Source of the DNA: Bimastos eiseni
Lineage: Eukaryota; Annelida; Clitellata; Crassiclitellata; Lumbricidae
Assembly: GCA_959347315.1 (NCBI GenBank)
Contig: OY365813.1
Location: forward strand, 13,095,891-13,159,890
Reading direction: 5' to 3'
Length of the DNA: 64,000 nt
Shown: positions 22,343-32,729 of the stretch, in pieces
Layout of the letters: the number at the start of each line of letters is the position of its first letter
How positions within the stretch are numbered: the stretch's first letter is position 1
Notes under the pieces: model-generated
The model's input: only the letters and a program-made list of their open reading frames with translations
The model's database searches: none
What the model was told of the DNA's origin: nothing
Made by a program: the position numbers and the translations under genes

Positions 22343-22935
22343 ATGGCTTCCTCTACCATCTCGCATTCAGTTCAAAATGTTTGTCCTGGTCATTAAGTCA
22401 AAACTGGGCATTGCTCCGAAATGTCTCTGGGATCATTTTCACTCACCTCTTTCTGCAGTAATTATCGTCCGATCCGCTCCTTGGACATATTGAACTTGAA
22501 ATTCTTGAAATTTTATACCGCCCTTCTTCCAACATCGTTTGCTCAGAAGTGCACACATCTCGACGACGAAATTGCAGTTGTACTGCAGAGCAATTGTGTT
22601 CGAAGGACTTGCTCAAGGTCCCTACACAGTGACTGACGCCTCGGACGAGGGTCGAACCTGCTCCCTCGGCGCACACTGAGTGTTACGGGCCGACCGCTCT
22701 TATCGACCATCCACCGCACGCATGAAATTATTATTATGTTCTCTCTCTTCCGCGAGTTAGGACGACTATGACCCGAACTAGATCTTTTGCCACCACTGGA
22801 TCCACCCCATGGAAAATGCCCTTCCTTCATATCTGCGGGTTACCATTCTTTCTTCGTCTCTTTCTACATCACTCATCCTCTTCAAAGAGTTTTTATACTC
22901 TCGGGGTTTTCACCACTGCTGTAAATTCCGCTATA
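22343..22935 (+). pseudogene. CR1-like LINE C-terminal fragment interrupted by a SINE
   Basis: From 22343 the frame reads WLPLPSRIQFKMFVLVIKSK, then LGIAPKCLWDHFHSPLSA, the LHWLPxxxRIxFKxxxL block of CR1-type RTs. After about 250 bp of foreign sequence the same protein resumes at about 22770: TRTRSFATTGSTPW, then NALPSYLR after a frameshift, and LFKEFLYSRGF (the W-N-x-L-P and F-K-x-x-L block). The interruption is the tRNA-derived SINE at 22500-22760. The end, CCGCTATATAGGCC, is the usual retroposon tail. Confidence 0.7.
22500..22760 (-). mobile_element. tRNA-derived SINE, copy 1 (nested in LINE)
   Basis: On the minus strand, GGTCGATAAGAGCGGTCGG carries a box A-like segment, followed about 40 nt later by a near-perfect box B, GGTTCGACCC. 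The body continues TGTGTAGGGACCTTGAGCAA, TTGCTCTGCAGTACAACTGC and AGTGCACACxTC-type words, ending GCGGTATAAAATTTCAAG. The same order occurs at 23100-23310. It lies between two halves of a LINE C-terminus, so it inserted later. Confidence 0.75.
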
Positions 22936-23099
22936 TAGGCCTAAGCTAATAAATACAATCCAATTTGTAGCATTTACATAATATAATACTAATGAGTTTC
23001 AGATGTACAGGGTAAAAAAGAGACAAATGTTCAGATTTTTGACAGTTTCGTGCAGAACTCTTATTGATCTTGCTTTGGCCCTTACAATACAATACAAGT

Positions 23100-23310
23100 C
23101 GGCATTTATAACACGCTTTAACACGATAAGTCTTGCACGAAAGCGCACACATGTCTCGACGCAACTGCAGTTGTAATGCAGAACAATTGTGTGCGAAGGA
23201 CTTGCTCAAGGTCCCTACACAGTGACGCCTCGGATGAGAGTCGAACCCGCTCATTCAGCGCACAGTGAGTGTTACGGACTGACCGCTCTAACAAATTGAT
23301 CACCATGCCC
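23100..23310 (-). mobile_element. tRNA-derived SINE, copy 2
   Basis: Minus strand: TTAGAGCGGTCAGTCCGTAA (box A region), GGGTTCGACTCTC (box B), TGTGTAGGGACCTTGAGCAA, CATTACAACTGCAGTTGCGT, ending in GTTATAAATGCCGACTTGTA and a TTGTA-type tail. Strongly similar to copy 1 through the tRNA head and body. Confidence 0.75.
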
Positions 23311-23554
23311 TTGACCTCACTGTTACAGTAGACCAATTCAGCGTTCGATTCATACAATGCCATGTAGTTCAATATTTGCTTAATCCAACTTGCTGTTCAA
23401 CTTACAGCTCAATTAACTAAACTAGGAGAGCGCGGATGGCCCCCATATCAATCTGCGGACAATGCATGTGAGCCGGTGACAAGAGGTATACCAGAGGATT
23501 GCACAAAGGGCTGAGCCTGGCATAGCATTCAATTCATGAATAAAATGAAATTGA

Positions 23555-23900
23555 AAGTCTCAGTTCAATTCAGATTTCAATTCAGATTTCAATTCACACT
23601 TCAATTCACAATTAAATTCACATTTCAATCACATTTCAATTCACAATTCAATTCACAATTCAATTCACATTTCAATTCACATTTCAATTCACATTTCAAT
23701 TCACATTTCAATTCACATTTCAATTCACATTTCAATTCACATTTCAATTCACATTTTAATTCACATTTCAATTCACATTTCAATTCACATTTCAATTCAC
23801 ATTTTAATTCACATTTCAATTCACATTTCAATTCACATTTCAATTCACATTTCAATTCTCAGTTCTATTCTCAGTACAACTGATAGTTCAATTCGAAGTT
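23555..23900 (+). repeat. 12-bp minisatellite (CACATTTCAATT)
   Basis: More than twenty copies of CACATTTCAATT with AGATTTC and CACAATT variants at the ends. A 12-bp unit preserves frame, giving FNSH repeats on plus and KCEL repeats on minus; neither is credible as a gene. Confidence 0.95.
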
Positions 23901-24194
23901 CAACTCGCAGCTAAAGCCATAGTTCAGTTTAAAGTTTACTTTACATATTCACTTAAGAGCCTGAGTCAATTCCCGAACTCAAAGTCCAATTGGCAATTAA
24001 TGTCGCAGTTCACTTTAAAGTTCATTCACGATTCAGTTCACGATTCAATTCACTATTCAATTCAAGGCAAGCAGTTAAAGTCTGTCCTTGGATTCACTGA
24101 TCACTGCCATTATGTTGCCTGTCCGAAAACGCAATTTGTTTTTCAATTTGCGATGGTGGGATAGAACCTCCTCTTGAGCAACCAGTTTAGTTAA

Positions 24195-24530
24195 CTTATT
24201 AATACACAAGCTAGAAATGCACAAACTGTTAACGCACAAGCTATTAGTGCACAACCTATCAATGCACAGACTTTCATTTATTTCATTTATTTGTTTATTC
24301 TGAAATTTGATATCACCCTTCTTCCAACATTTTTTTGATAAGAAGTGCACACGCCTCGACTGCATCACTGCACAGGCTATCAATGCACAAACTATCAATG
24401 CACAAACTATCAATGCACAAACTATCAAAGCACAAACTATCAATGCACAAACTATCAATGCACAATCTATTAATGCACACCTTTAGTGCACACGCTACTA
24501 ATGCAAAAGCTATTAATGCACGATTGCCTC
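24195..24530 (+). repeat. 15-bp minisatellite (AATGCACAAACTATC), interrupted
   Basis: AATGCACAAACTATC and variants fill 24205-24270 and 24365-24530. A SINE fragment sits between the blocks. The 15-bp period keeps frames open on both strands (MHKLS on plus, CIDSL on minus). Confidence 0.9.
24297..24372 (-). mobile_element. Fragment of the tRNA-derived SINE in the 15-bp array
   Basis: CTGAAATTTGATATCACCCT TCTTCCAACAT and AGAAGTGCACACGCCTCGAC match the 3' part of the SINE at 22500-22600, without its tRNA head. Confidence 0.6.
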
Positions 24531-25059
24531 GACAATAAAGCTCATAAACAGACAGCAATTTGAAAGAAAACGGCTTCTCCGGCGTCCAAGTATTGAGTTA
24601 CCTGCTGGGTCAGCACCGAAGGAAGGAAATTGATCTTAACCACTTCGTCTTGCTATGGTACAATGCAGGCTATGGACACTATAAGTTCATGATCATTTCC
24701 GGTTAATAAACAGCGACACAATCGATTTATGTAGCTCTCTAACACATCGTTATGCATTGCCTGAGAAGAGCACAGGTGTAATCCGTTGACGTATTGAAGA
24801 CGTCTTGAAATTGTCAGAGTGGTGTCCAGGAGGCAAATCGTGGATCGTAACCTGTGATGATTGGATTGGAGGATCTCGAATGCCTAGAGACATAAAAACA
24901 TGTCACACAATTAGTGAGGAGACGGAGTCACGCATAAGTGAGAGACTGTCACGCATGTTAAGAGCGCCAGTGCAACTTCCTTTCTCACGTGTACATAATT
25001 ATAAAGCGTTGCATTAAATGAGATCTCTTTTTACTGATGCGCATTGGGAAAACGAAGGC

Positions 25060-25390
25060 AGACAGAAGGACGGACGGACGGACGGACGGACGGACGGACG
25101 GACGGACGGACGGACGGACTGACTGGCTGACTCACTGACTCACTGACCGACCGACTGACTGTTAGTGACTGACTAACTGACTGACAAGCTGATTGACCTA
25201 CCGACTGACCTACCGACTGACTGACTGACTGACTGACTGACTGACTGACTGACAAACTGATTGACTGACTGACTGACAGCTAGACTGACAGACAGACTTA
25301 CTTACTTACTTACTGATTAATTGACTGACTGACTGACTGACTGACTAACGGACTGACTGACTGAATAACATTCTGACTGACTGACAACTA
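25060..25390. repeat. GGAC then GACT tetranucleotide arrays
   Basis: (GGAC)n at 25071-25118 passes into (GACT)n with ACTTACTTACTT interruptions up to 25385. Minus frames give SVSQ/RPSV peptides only. Confidence 0.95.
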
Positions 25391-27000
25391 AACGCGAAAA
25401 CAGAATTCGGGACCGGTTGCCATGGAGTTGACGAGCGAGAGGAGGCAAAGAAACTGGAAATCCTTCCAATTTGAAATTGACTGACCAACTCGTTCGCAAT
25501 TACCGCATTAAATATTTATAATTATTAAGCGTGTCAGCTTTTCCGCATTTCAAGCAGCTGTGAAACCAATCCGGTGCTGATGCGAATCTAAGTCTACATG
25601 TCATAATTACATACACAGGATGAGTAGCAAGAATAATTGATTGGAACCTTTTTGTCACAGATTCATTTCCGACAAAGGTGATTTTCGTTCAGAATGTACC
25701 TGTCCTTATTCTCATGCTTTCTGTTAAAAAAAGTATTTCGTTTCTTCAGCAATTAATTACTCGTCTCTGATTAAAAATGATTCGTACACCTGCGACTCTT
25801 GTACATTGTCTGCCTGGCAGTACACCTGTCGTCTCCTGTCAATTCAATTCCACTCGTTCACATCCTTAGCGAAGTTTTACATCTTCCTCCAGAAAAAGAG
25901 CTCTAGCTTTAATAACCGATTGCGCTCCTGAATTGGAACTTTCAACCAGTCTTCCGCAAATGTTTGGATTGTTAGCAGATCATCCTCTCGACGTTCTCGG
26001 TTTTATTCCTAAAACATAAACATTATTTGCGTTACGTAGGCCTATATGCTATTCACCTTCGTTCAGCCTACATGTGTTGCAATGCAGGATATTTATTATA
26101 TTTAAATAATCGTATCTATGGCTTGGGAACTGTTCGCATGCATCTGGTTTACGTGAATTATGTACATACGCACATTGTGCAGGCCTACGTACGTACATGC
26201 GCACATTGTCTCTGGCTTCTGCGTACACCCATGATTATAAAATTATATTCGTACGCGCATGTAAGTGGGCATAATACGTGTCTGTATTGCATATATATCG
26301 GACAATATGTAGACCCTTTATCATGTGTGCATGTGTGTATGCGTATATGGACGAACGGATGGATTGATGGATGCTTGTATGAAAGGATGAATGAATGCAT
26401 TGATTTGGCAATTTATGTATCGCCTTCTTTCAGTTACTTTCAGAAAGGCGTTGGTTATATCTTAAAAGCCAATTCAATAATTTCTGCACGTTTACGCAAG
26501 GCATAGATTGGCCGCAATGATTTGTGCATTCATTCTTTATGAAGGGTGGATTTCTTTGGCCAGCTGAAAATAGATTTTCCCACATGTCCTGGCCCAACTC
26601 TTTTCTCGCCGTTGTTAACAAAATCCCAATCGTCGTTGGATAGTGATAACGGTTTAGTCTTAATACTCACTGCTTGGACTTGACACTAGAATGGTCCTTG
26701 AAATGTGGCTACAAAAAACACCAATCGTAAGTAAATTCAACGGAAGAAAATCGAATCCGCGTCGTCAGATGAACTGGAGTAACAACTGTCCAAATAACTT
26801 GCATCCAATGTTGATTAATTGGTTCGTTGTCTTAACAATCTTACCACCTTCATGTATACCCAACATCAATGCATACACACGTGTAAAATAAGTTACAGCA
26901 AGTCCAAAGCCTATTTGTTTCATATGGTATACCGTGGTGGATGCAGGAAGGAGCAAACATTCCACAGAGAGGATGAGGAGAAGGAGAGGCAGAGGATGTA
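25391..27000. other. Stretch without recognised gene
   Basis: Unique-looking sequence. The 159-codon plus frame at 26027-26506 is partly ACGTACATGC low complexity and shows no family motif. No splice-supported exon found. Confidence 0.3.
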
Positions 27001-27415
27001 GGAGGAGAAGAAGGAGTCTTGGAAAGAGAAGAGAAATATATATAATGCTTAGCCTACCATAGGATGGTATGTGAAGGAAGATATAATGGAAGGAGGAAGA
27101 GGAAGAGGAGGGTGTTGGGAGGACAATCTAGGTCGTACCCTGGACCACAGGTGCCTATCAGTCGAAACGGAAAAGGAATAAGAGAGCGAGTGGGATCTGG
27201 ATGATGAGGATGATGAGAAAAAAGAGAAAGGTATAAATGGAAGCACAGCTTTGAAATAATTATATATATATATATATATATATATAGAAGGAAGAAGAAA
27301 CGAAAACGAGACAAACAGAAAAGGAGAACGAAGCAGACAAAAGAGGAGAACGAGACACACAGAAGAGGAGAAGAAGGCACATAGAAGAGGAGAAGAAGTA
27401 AGCAACGCTTTTGTG
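27000..27415 (+). repeat. Purine-rich tract with TA core
   Basis: GGAGGAGAAG-type purine-rich sequence with a TA microsatellite at 27262-27288, and AGAAGAGGAGAA repeated at ~27-bp spacing in 27300-27405. Minus frames are Leu/Phe/Ser-rich artefacts. Confidence 0.75.
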
Positions 27416-28520
27416 CACACCTGGCTTATACTTGAAGAAGCTTTGGCCAATCCAACTCTTGCGGAGTAGAAGGAGGTCATAACGTATATGTAGCAGCCGA
27501 CGGTCTAAGCACTGGATGGGCCTTTGCGATTTGGCTCCAGCGGCCAGTGCGCAACCAACTTAAGACTATTAGCGAAAACTGTTCCGAAGAATACACCAGG
27601 CTAAGACACTAATACTATATTGTTTATAAAAAGTCTGCTTCGCCGCCGAATGTTCCTTCGATTTCGCTCATTAAGAATTATGTTTTGTGCTAATTACGAT
27701 GGTATAAGTTCAGATTGCGTCACTGCATGGGTTTGCATTTTTTCAACTCACCCAAATATTGCTTCCTATCAACGGATGCGGTCAAGGCTACATGATTTTT
27801 TAACTCGTAATTGTTGTGTAGAATTATGAACTTAGGAACTACTATAGCCGGGTTCTGATCTGACACCACGCCAGGGTTAAAAGTTACCGGGTACTTACCT
27901 TGCACCACACCAAGGCTAAAAGTAAACAACACAGCATAGAAATCTTTAAGGAGAGCGGTTATAAGTGGTATCACCACAGCGATCGACTGTGATGCTTGGC
28001 CTACAGCTTGAGCTTTGGCTACTGGCTCCTTGCAACTGCTACCACTCGCCCAGTATACACAGATTTAATAGAACCACAAAGCCAGAGTGCAAACGTCATT
28101 TTCTTTTTGTGAGTAAACAGAGGCAGCTCATGAGAAAGGAGGAAGGTGAAACAATAGGCGTGCAAATTGGAACAACGTGCATGAAAAAAATTTGCAAGTA
28201 TTCCAAAGGTAAGACGCAAGCCCCTAAAATGGAACAACTGGGGGTATGTATACTCACACTGGAACGGCGCCCCGATGAAGTCTACATACGCATCTAAATG
28301 GGAACTTAAATTGATGGGAAACCCAATCAAACGGGGAATGGTGGTGATTGGTGAAAGATCCCACCCGATCTCTTCTCTTCATTGGCTAACGTGCACGTGT
28401 GAGGAATGGCGAATGCGGACCTGATTTATGTAGCGCCGATTTTTAAGCTTGTCACTCTGACGCTGATTTTTTGTGGCACAGAAAATTTGAAGATTTACAT
28501 CACATTACAAACATTACGTT
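27416..28520. other. Stretch without recognised gene
   Basis: A tandem of TCTGACACCACGCCAGGGTTAA-like and CTTGCACCACACCAAGGCTA-like text occurs at 27855-27925. GATTTATGTAGCGCCGATTT at 28423 is an inverted retroposon tail. No gene supported. Confidence 0.4.
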
Positions 28521-28535
28521 AACAATGCTCGCACG

Positions 28536-28610
28536 AGAAATTCTTGTATGTATGTATGCATGTATGTATGTATTTGTGCACTGTGTGTGTATGTATGTAT
28601 GTGCACTGCA
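28536..28610 (+). repeat. TATG microsatellite
   Basis: TGTATGTATGCATGTATGTA and similar. Confidence 0.85.
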
Positions 28611-28619
28611 GACAATGTA

Positions 28620-28800
28620 AACTGCGCACTTACTTACTTTAGGCCCTGATTGAGGGAAGCGATAGTTGCTAAGCTCTTTTGTCGTTCGTAAAGGGAATAA
28701 TGCGGAAGAGAATCTCTTCAATCGGGTCTATCATGGCGGCTAGCGGTGCTGTTAACTAAGCTCAGTGGATCAGTATTTTGGGGTCTTGGGGGCATCGTAA
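28620..28800 (+). repeat. 181-bp direct repeat, copy 1
   Basis: From ACTGCGCACTTACTTACTTT to TTGGGGGCATCGTAA, identical to 34550-34730 except at 28733 (A versus T) and 28773 (G versus A). The copies are 5,930 bp apart in the same orientation. Confidence 0.95.
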
Positions 28801-28867
28801 ATCGTTCAAAAATCGTGATCACATAAACTCTAAATTCCTAAAGCGCTTCTCTATAGCCAAGGTCTAT

Positions 28868-30808
28868 ATAAGTCTATACAAGGTCAAGACACACAGAGAG
28901 GCAGGCTTTGCCATTGTCAATAGATGAGAAGATGTAATCCAGTGTAGAGACAAGAGCAGTTTCAGTGAAGTAGCCTTCGCGATATGCTGACTGGTAGGGA
29001 CTGAAGTTGGGAGAGGAAGTAATGTGTCTCTTGATACGCATAAGAAAAAGACGTTCAAGGATCTTGGAAATGGTATTGAGGTTGGAGATAGGTCTGAAGT
29101 TAGACAAATTGCTAGTGTCAAGATCAGGCTTTTTAAGTAAAGGCGTGACTAAAGCAGATTTGAAGCATGAAGCAAAGCACCCCTCAGCAAAAGATAGGTT
29201 GGCCAAGTGTGCAATGAGGTGAGAGAATACATCAGAACAAGAGACGATGAGTGATGTAGGTATGAAGTCCAATGCTGATGAACCATGCTTTTGAGAAGAT
29301 TAAAGACTTCAAAGAGGGCCGGAGAATTCGGATTCAAGCAGCAGGTCACTCCACACTAAATTAGCAGCACATCTAGCAATATTACATTTAGGATCAATAA
29401 TTTTGTTAACAAAAAATGCTGCAAAATTTGCACACAGAGTCTGATTTTCTGTGTCTGAGCGTTGGCAGAAATTTCTATCCTTTGAGTGTAGAAGACGCTG
29501 AGCGATGCGCCTTCGGTCCCGAAGATTCTCAGCACTTTCAAGTTGGCTGCAGAAATACGAGTTTCGTGAATCGTTTATGATAACACTGTCTATCCTCATC
29601 AAGTCCAGAATGTTTCCACTTTCTTTCAAGTCGACGACGTTCCCTCTTCGCACGGGATGCTTCAGATGAGAACCATCTAGCAATAGGTTTAGATGGTCGC
29701 CTATAGCAAGTCTGAATCGGAGCGAGTTTGTCCAATATCAGTGACACTGTTGTTTTCATTTGTTCTGCAAAATCGTTTGCACTGCTGGCAGGAGCTGTGA
29801 ATAGGTCTGAGTCAATTAACATGTCACTGAGTGTTAAAGGGTCTATTGCTTTGGTGTTTCGGAATACATGACGCGCTGGTTGGCGATGAATGGAAGTCAT
29901 TATTTTACAAAGTACTAATTTGTGATCAGATATAAAACCAGCATCGTTCACGTGCGTGTCATAGACTGTTGTTCGATCATCGGCTGCTAGAACGTCTAAG
30001 ATGTTATCTCCTCGGGTAGGGATTTCAACATACTGGCGGAGACCGTAGGTATCTAAGGTATCGGTCAGTATGCTATTCATTCGACCTCCAGATCCAGGGC
30101 AATTAAGTTCTCCACAGAGCACAAGTCTTTCACCAGCCTCAACACAAATGGATGAAATTAGGTTGGCGAGGTCGTTGTACAAATCTCCTATTTTTGTACC
30201 CGGTGGACGGTAAATGTTTCCAATAGTTATAGATGAAGATGATCTACCCAAACGAACTAGTTGAAGTTCAAACGAGGAAGTGCAAAGCCTTGAGGATTGA
30301 GGATGTACGCTGACCTCTAACGTGGACCTGTAGATAAGAGTGAGACCCCCGTCAGACACTGAGCGACCTGAGGATCCATTCCGATGAACATGGAGAACAG
30401 AGAAGCCTTCAGGAGCTATGTCGCGCTTGATACAATCAAGAGTGTCAGCACAGATCCACGTTTCGCATAGTGCCAGTATGTCCAGCCTCTCGTCTCTGAT
30501 GAGGTCATGTATGATGGCTGAGCGACGGATGGGGCTGAACGGATGTTGAAGCTTATAGAAGATGGTTTCACTGTTAGCTTATTAAACTGGACTTTGCGGG
30601 AGAGTGGCCCAGGGTTGCTTTCAATATCACCCGATAGTAACAGAAGCAGTGCAACAGCTATGCATGATAAAGAACGACGGCGCTGGGGACGAAAGGGCCG
30701 GCAGGTACGTACCCATAACAAAGCCCCTGTAATGTGACGCAGCGCGGGGCTTATTCGTACAGTTAACGCTTGCATGGGGCAACTTTGCGACATTCGATGA
30801 CACTGCAC
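28868..30808 (-). pseudogene. CR1-like LINE ORF: 2A-like motif, endonuclease, RT start; frameshifted and truncated
   Basis: Minus strand. The N-terminal frame opens at 30808; a hydrophobic stretch (IAVALLLLL, residues ~50-58) is followed by SGDIESNPGP (30605-30631), a match to the 2A consensus D-x-E-x-N-P-G-P. Frame 30359-29538 is the endonuclease/exonuclease/phosphatase domain: TIGNIYRPPG, LCGELNCPG (normally GDFN, so Asp is replaced by Glu), and FISDHKLVL with the SDH motif kept. After a frameshift near 29580 the linker reads INDSRNSYFCSQLES. RT starts at 29272-28874: ALVTPLLKKPDLD, NFRPISNLNTISKILERLF, FSPYQSAYREGYFTETAL, CLDL. The frame ends inside palm motif A and GCGCTTTAGGAATTTA follows, so the rest of RT is deleted. 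Confidence 0.85.
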
Positions 30809-31610
30809 ATTCGTATCAGAGTACGACGAGAAGAGGTGAAATTGCCAGACTGGTAACCGCTGTTGATAGAGTAAAGTCGTTAAGAGGTCAATGTCAACAC
30901 CCAGAGTTACGTTCCCACTCGTTGTGCTACGAGAGTCTAACGGCTGCAGAAGATAAAAGTGGTTTCTAAAATTGTCTACAATTTAAATTCTCGTAATCCG
31001 CCGTGAGAAAAACTGTTTCATTTACCGATTGATGAACAGTGATCCAGTTAGTGGTGATATAAATCTATAATCCGAGATATAAAAGAAGCACAAAACTCGA
31101 CAAAAAATAAGAAAAAACAATTTGTGAATACGCGTAAATATTTTTTGCGTCCATCTTGGCCACCTGTCGACTAACTCTTTAAAAATATAAATATAAAAAT
31201 ATAAATCTCTTTCAGCTCAAACAGTTAAACACAAGCATACAAAAACAGTAATACGAAGGATAATAGGCAGGGCTTCGATAAAGTCATTTTGAGAATCTAC
31301 TGAAAGATAATTATGGGCTTGAAGTCGTTGTCAAGTTTCTTGAGATTGTTTGACTTCACAAACATGTAGGCCTACACCTAGTACTGGATCATACTGGACA
31401 GAAGAATTCCAAAAATTTTCATTAGTTTGATCGTAGATTTTGTTTGAAGACCATCGAAAAGCAAGGCCCAAAAATAAAACCACTGCTGAAATTCTGTTGA
31501 GTTATTCGTTTCAGCACTTCACTTTGCAGCAATTTCTTTATGCATCTGAGATATATAATTTCCTCGGAGAAATCCTCTTACTGAATCTCGGGATTGCAAT
31601 ATAAAAATTT
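30809..31610. other. Stretch without recognised gene
   Basis: Immediately upstream of the LINE on its own strand, so part may be its 5' UTR. Otherwise AT-rich with no exon recognised. Confidence 0.35.
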
Positions 31611-31612
31611 TC

Positions 31613-32155
31613 ATGGCCGTTGCTTTTCTCGTGAGCTGGTACTTTATTGTACAGCCAACGGTTTCTATCGTTTGTTTATATGTGGTAAAAGGTGGCAGAA
31701 TGCCTTTCTACATTTTCCATAAGTTCAGAAGCTTCATAAATTTTATCTATACTGCCATGTTTTTAGAATCATTATATACGACCACTAATTTAAATTTCGT
31801 TCACTCTGCTACTTTCATGCGTGCTCGATTCCTTAGAATCAATTTCTCAGCCTACGCCAACGCACATGCTATCGGGATAAATCAAAGTTCAATGCAATGG
31901 TATTCAGACACTGACGAATTAAAGCGAAGAAAGTATACAATCATTTTGAATTTTAGACACACGAGCATTGCATGTAGGCTACCCAAGAAGTCGAAGAGGC
32001 GACTAAAAAATATTAATCGAGTATACAAACTTTTCAAATCAATTCACTTGCCATCGTCTGAGCATTTGCGCGACTGCTCGTCTCACCTTTTCAAGAATGT
32101 GAGTCTAAGACTTGATCATCCAACCTCTAATCCTCGACCAAAGAGACACTTTTAA
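31613..32155 (+). CDS. Unidentified 180-codon ORF
   Basis: One of the longer open frames not explained by a repeat. It starts with a hydrophobic stretch (AFLVSWYFIVQ, residues ~3-26) and a second aromatic-rich segment (residues ~35-55), then becomes basic (LPKKSKRRLKNINRVYKLFK, ~residues 133-152). No family motif recognised. Given ~40% GC, a frame this long can occur by chance about once in a window of this size on my rough estimate. It has no obvious splice or polyA context and ends just before the R1 repeat. I keep it as a candidate only. Confidence 0.2.
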   Translation: MAVAFLVSWYFIVQPTVSIVCLYVVKGGRMPFYIFHKFRSFINFIYTAMFLESLYTTTNLNFVHSATFMRARFLRINFSAYANAHAIGINQSSMQWYSDTDELKRRKYTIILNFRHTSIACRLPKKSKRRLKNINRVYKLFKSIHLPSSEHLRDCSSHLFKNVSLRLDHPTSNPRPKRHF

Positions 32156-32234
32156 CAGTTACACTGCCTCCTCTGGTCCTCTGGAAACCTGACTCTGCCC
32201 TTCCTCGGACTATCCTTTTGACAACCCATTTGAT

Positions 32235-32330
32235 TTGATGTAGCGCTCGTGAATCTGCTGGTGCCCTGCGCTTTCGAGTGGGGCTTTAGAAGTTTGGAGA
32301 TCACGATTACAATTACGACTAGGCTCCTAG
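32235..32330 (-). repeat. Interspersed repeat R1, copy 2
   Basis: AGCGCTCGTGAATCTGCTGG, CTTTCGAGTGGGGCTTTAGA and GGAGATCACGATTAC match copy 1 at 3640-3765. Confidence 0.6.
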
Positions 32331-32554
32331 GCTGCGGCTCCGATCGCTTCAGAAGACCGTCCTCCGCGTAGGAAGGATGAGGATGCACTTCGGCCGCCGG
32401 TCCAAGATGCTGAAACAGTTTCCCCACCAAATCAAACCATTGAGCAGTGTTGAGGTCATACGTATAGTCTCCGTGGGAAAATGAGTACATTTGTATTTTA
32501 GCCTACGTTTAAATATTGCTCCACAGATTTACCACTGTAGTAGGCCTAAGCTTA

Positions 32555-32650
32555 CGTCACAAGTTACGTGAATAACAGGTTCCCGCTGCAGTGCGCTTGG
32601 AGTGACGATCTTTAGAAGATTGGAAATTACGATTACGTGCTTTTTCACGC
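32555..32650 (-). repeat. Interspersed repeat R1, copy 3 (diverged)
   Basis: TTACGTGAATAACAGGTTCC, TTTAGAAGATTGGAAATTAC and GATTACGTG align weakly with the other R1 copies. Confidence 0.4.
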
Positions 32651-32729
32651 ATCCTACATCAGATTTCAACCTTTCTTTCATCATTAGACTTTTGACAGCA
32701 ATTTCTCTACAAGCGACTGTCACTCAAGC

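Noticed and set aside
22640..22725. tRNA gene on the minus strand (box B GGTTCGACCC)
   Set aside because: The same head plus ~150-bp body is repeated at 23100-23310, so it is a SINE head.
23536..23883. FNSH-repeat protein and KCEL counterpart
   Set aside because: A pure 12-bp minisatellite with no non-repetitive domain.
24075..24558. Frames with CIDSL and MHKLS repeats, and thoughts of a CRISPR array
   Set aside because: Adjacent 15-bp repeats without unique spacers in an animal genome; an ordinary minisatellite.
26027..26506. 159-codon plus-strand frame
   Set aside because: Partly ACGTACATGC/TATG low complexity, no family motif, no splice or polyA support; not called.
27049..27480. 143-codon minus frame with a hydrophobic core like a membrane protein
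   Set aside because: Opposite a purine-rich tract and TA microsatellite, which forces Leu/Phe/Ser runs.
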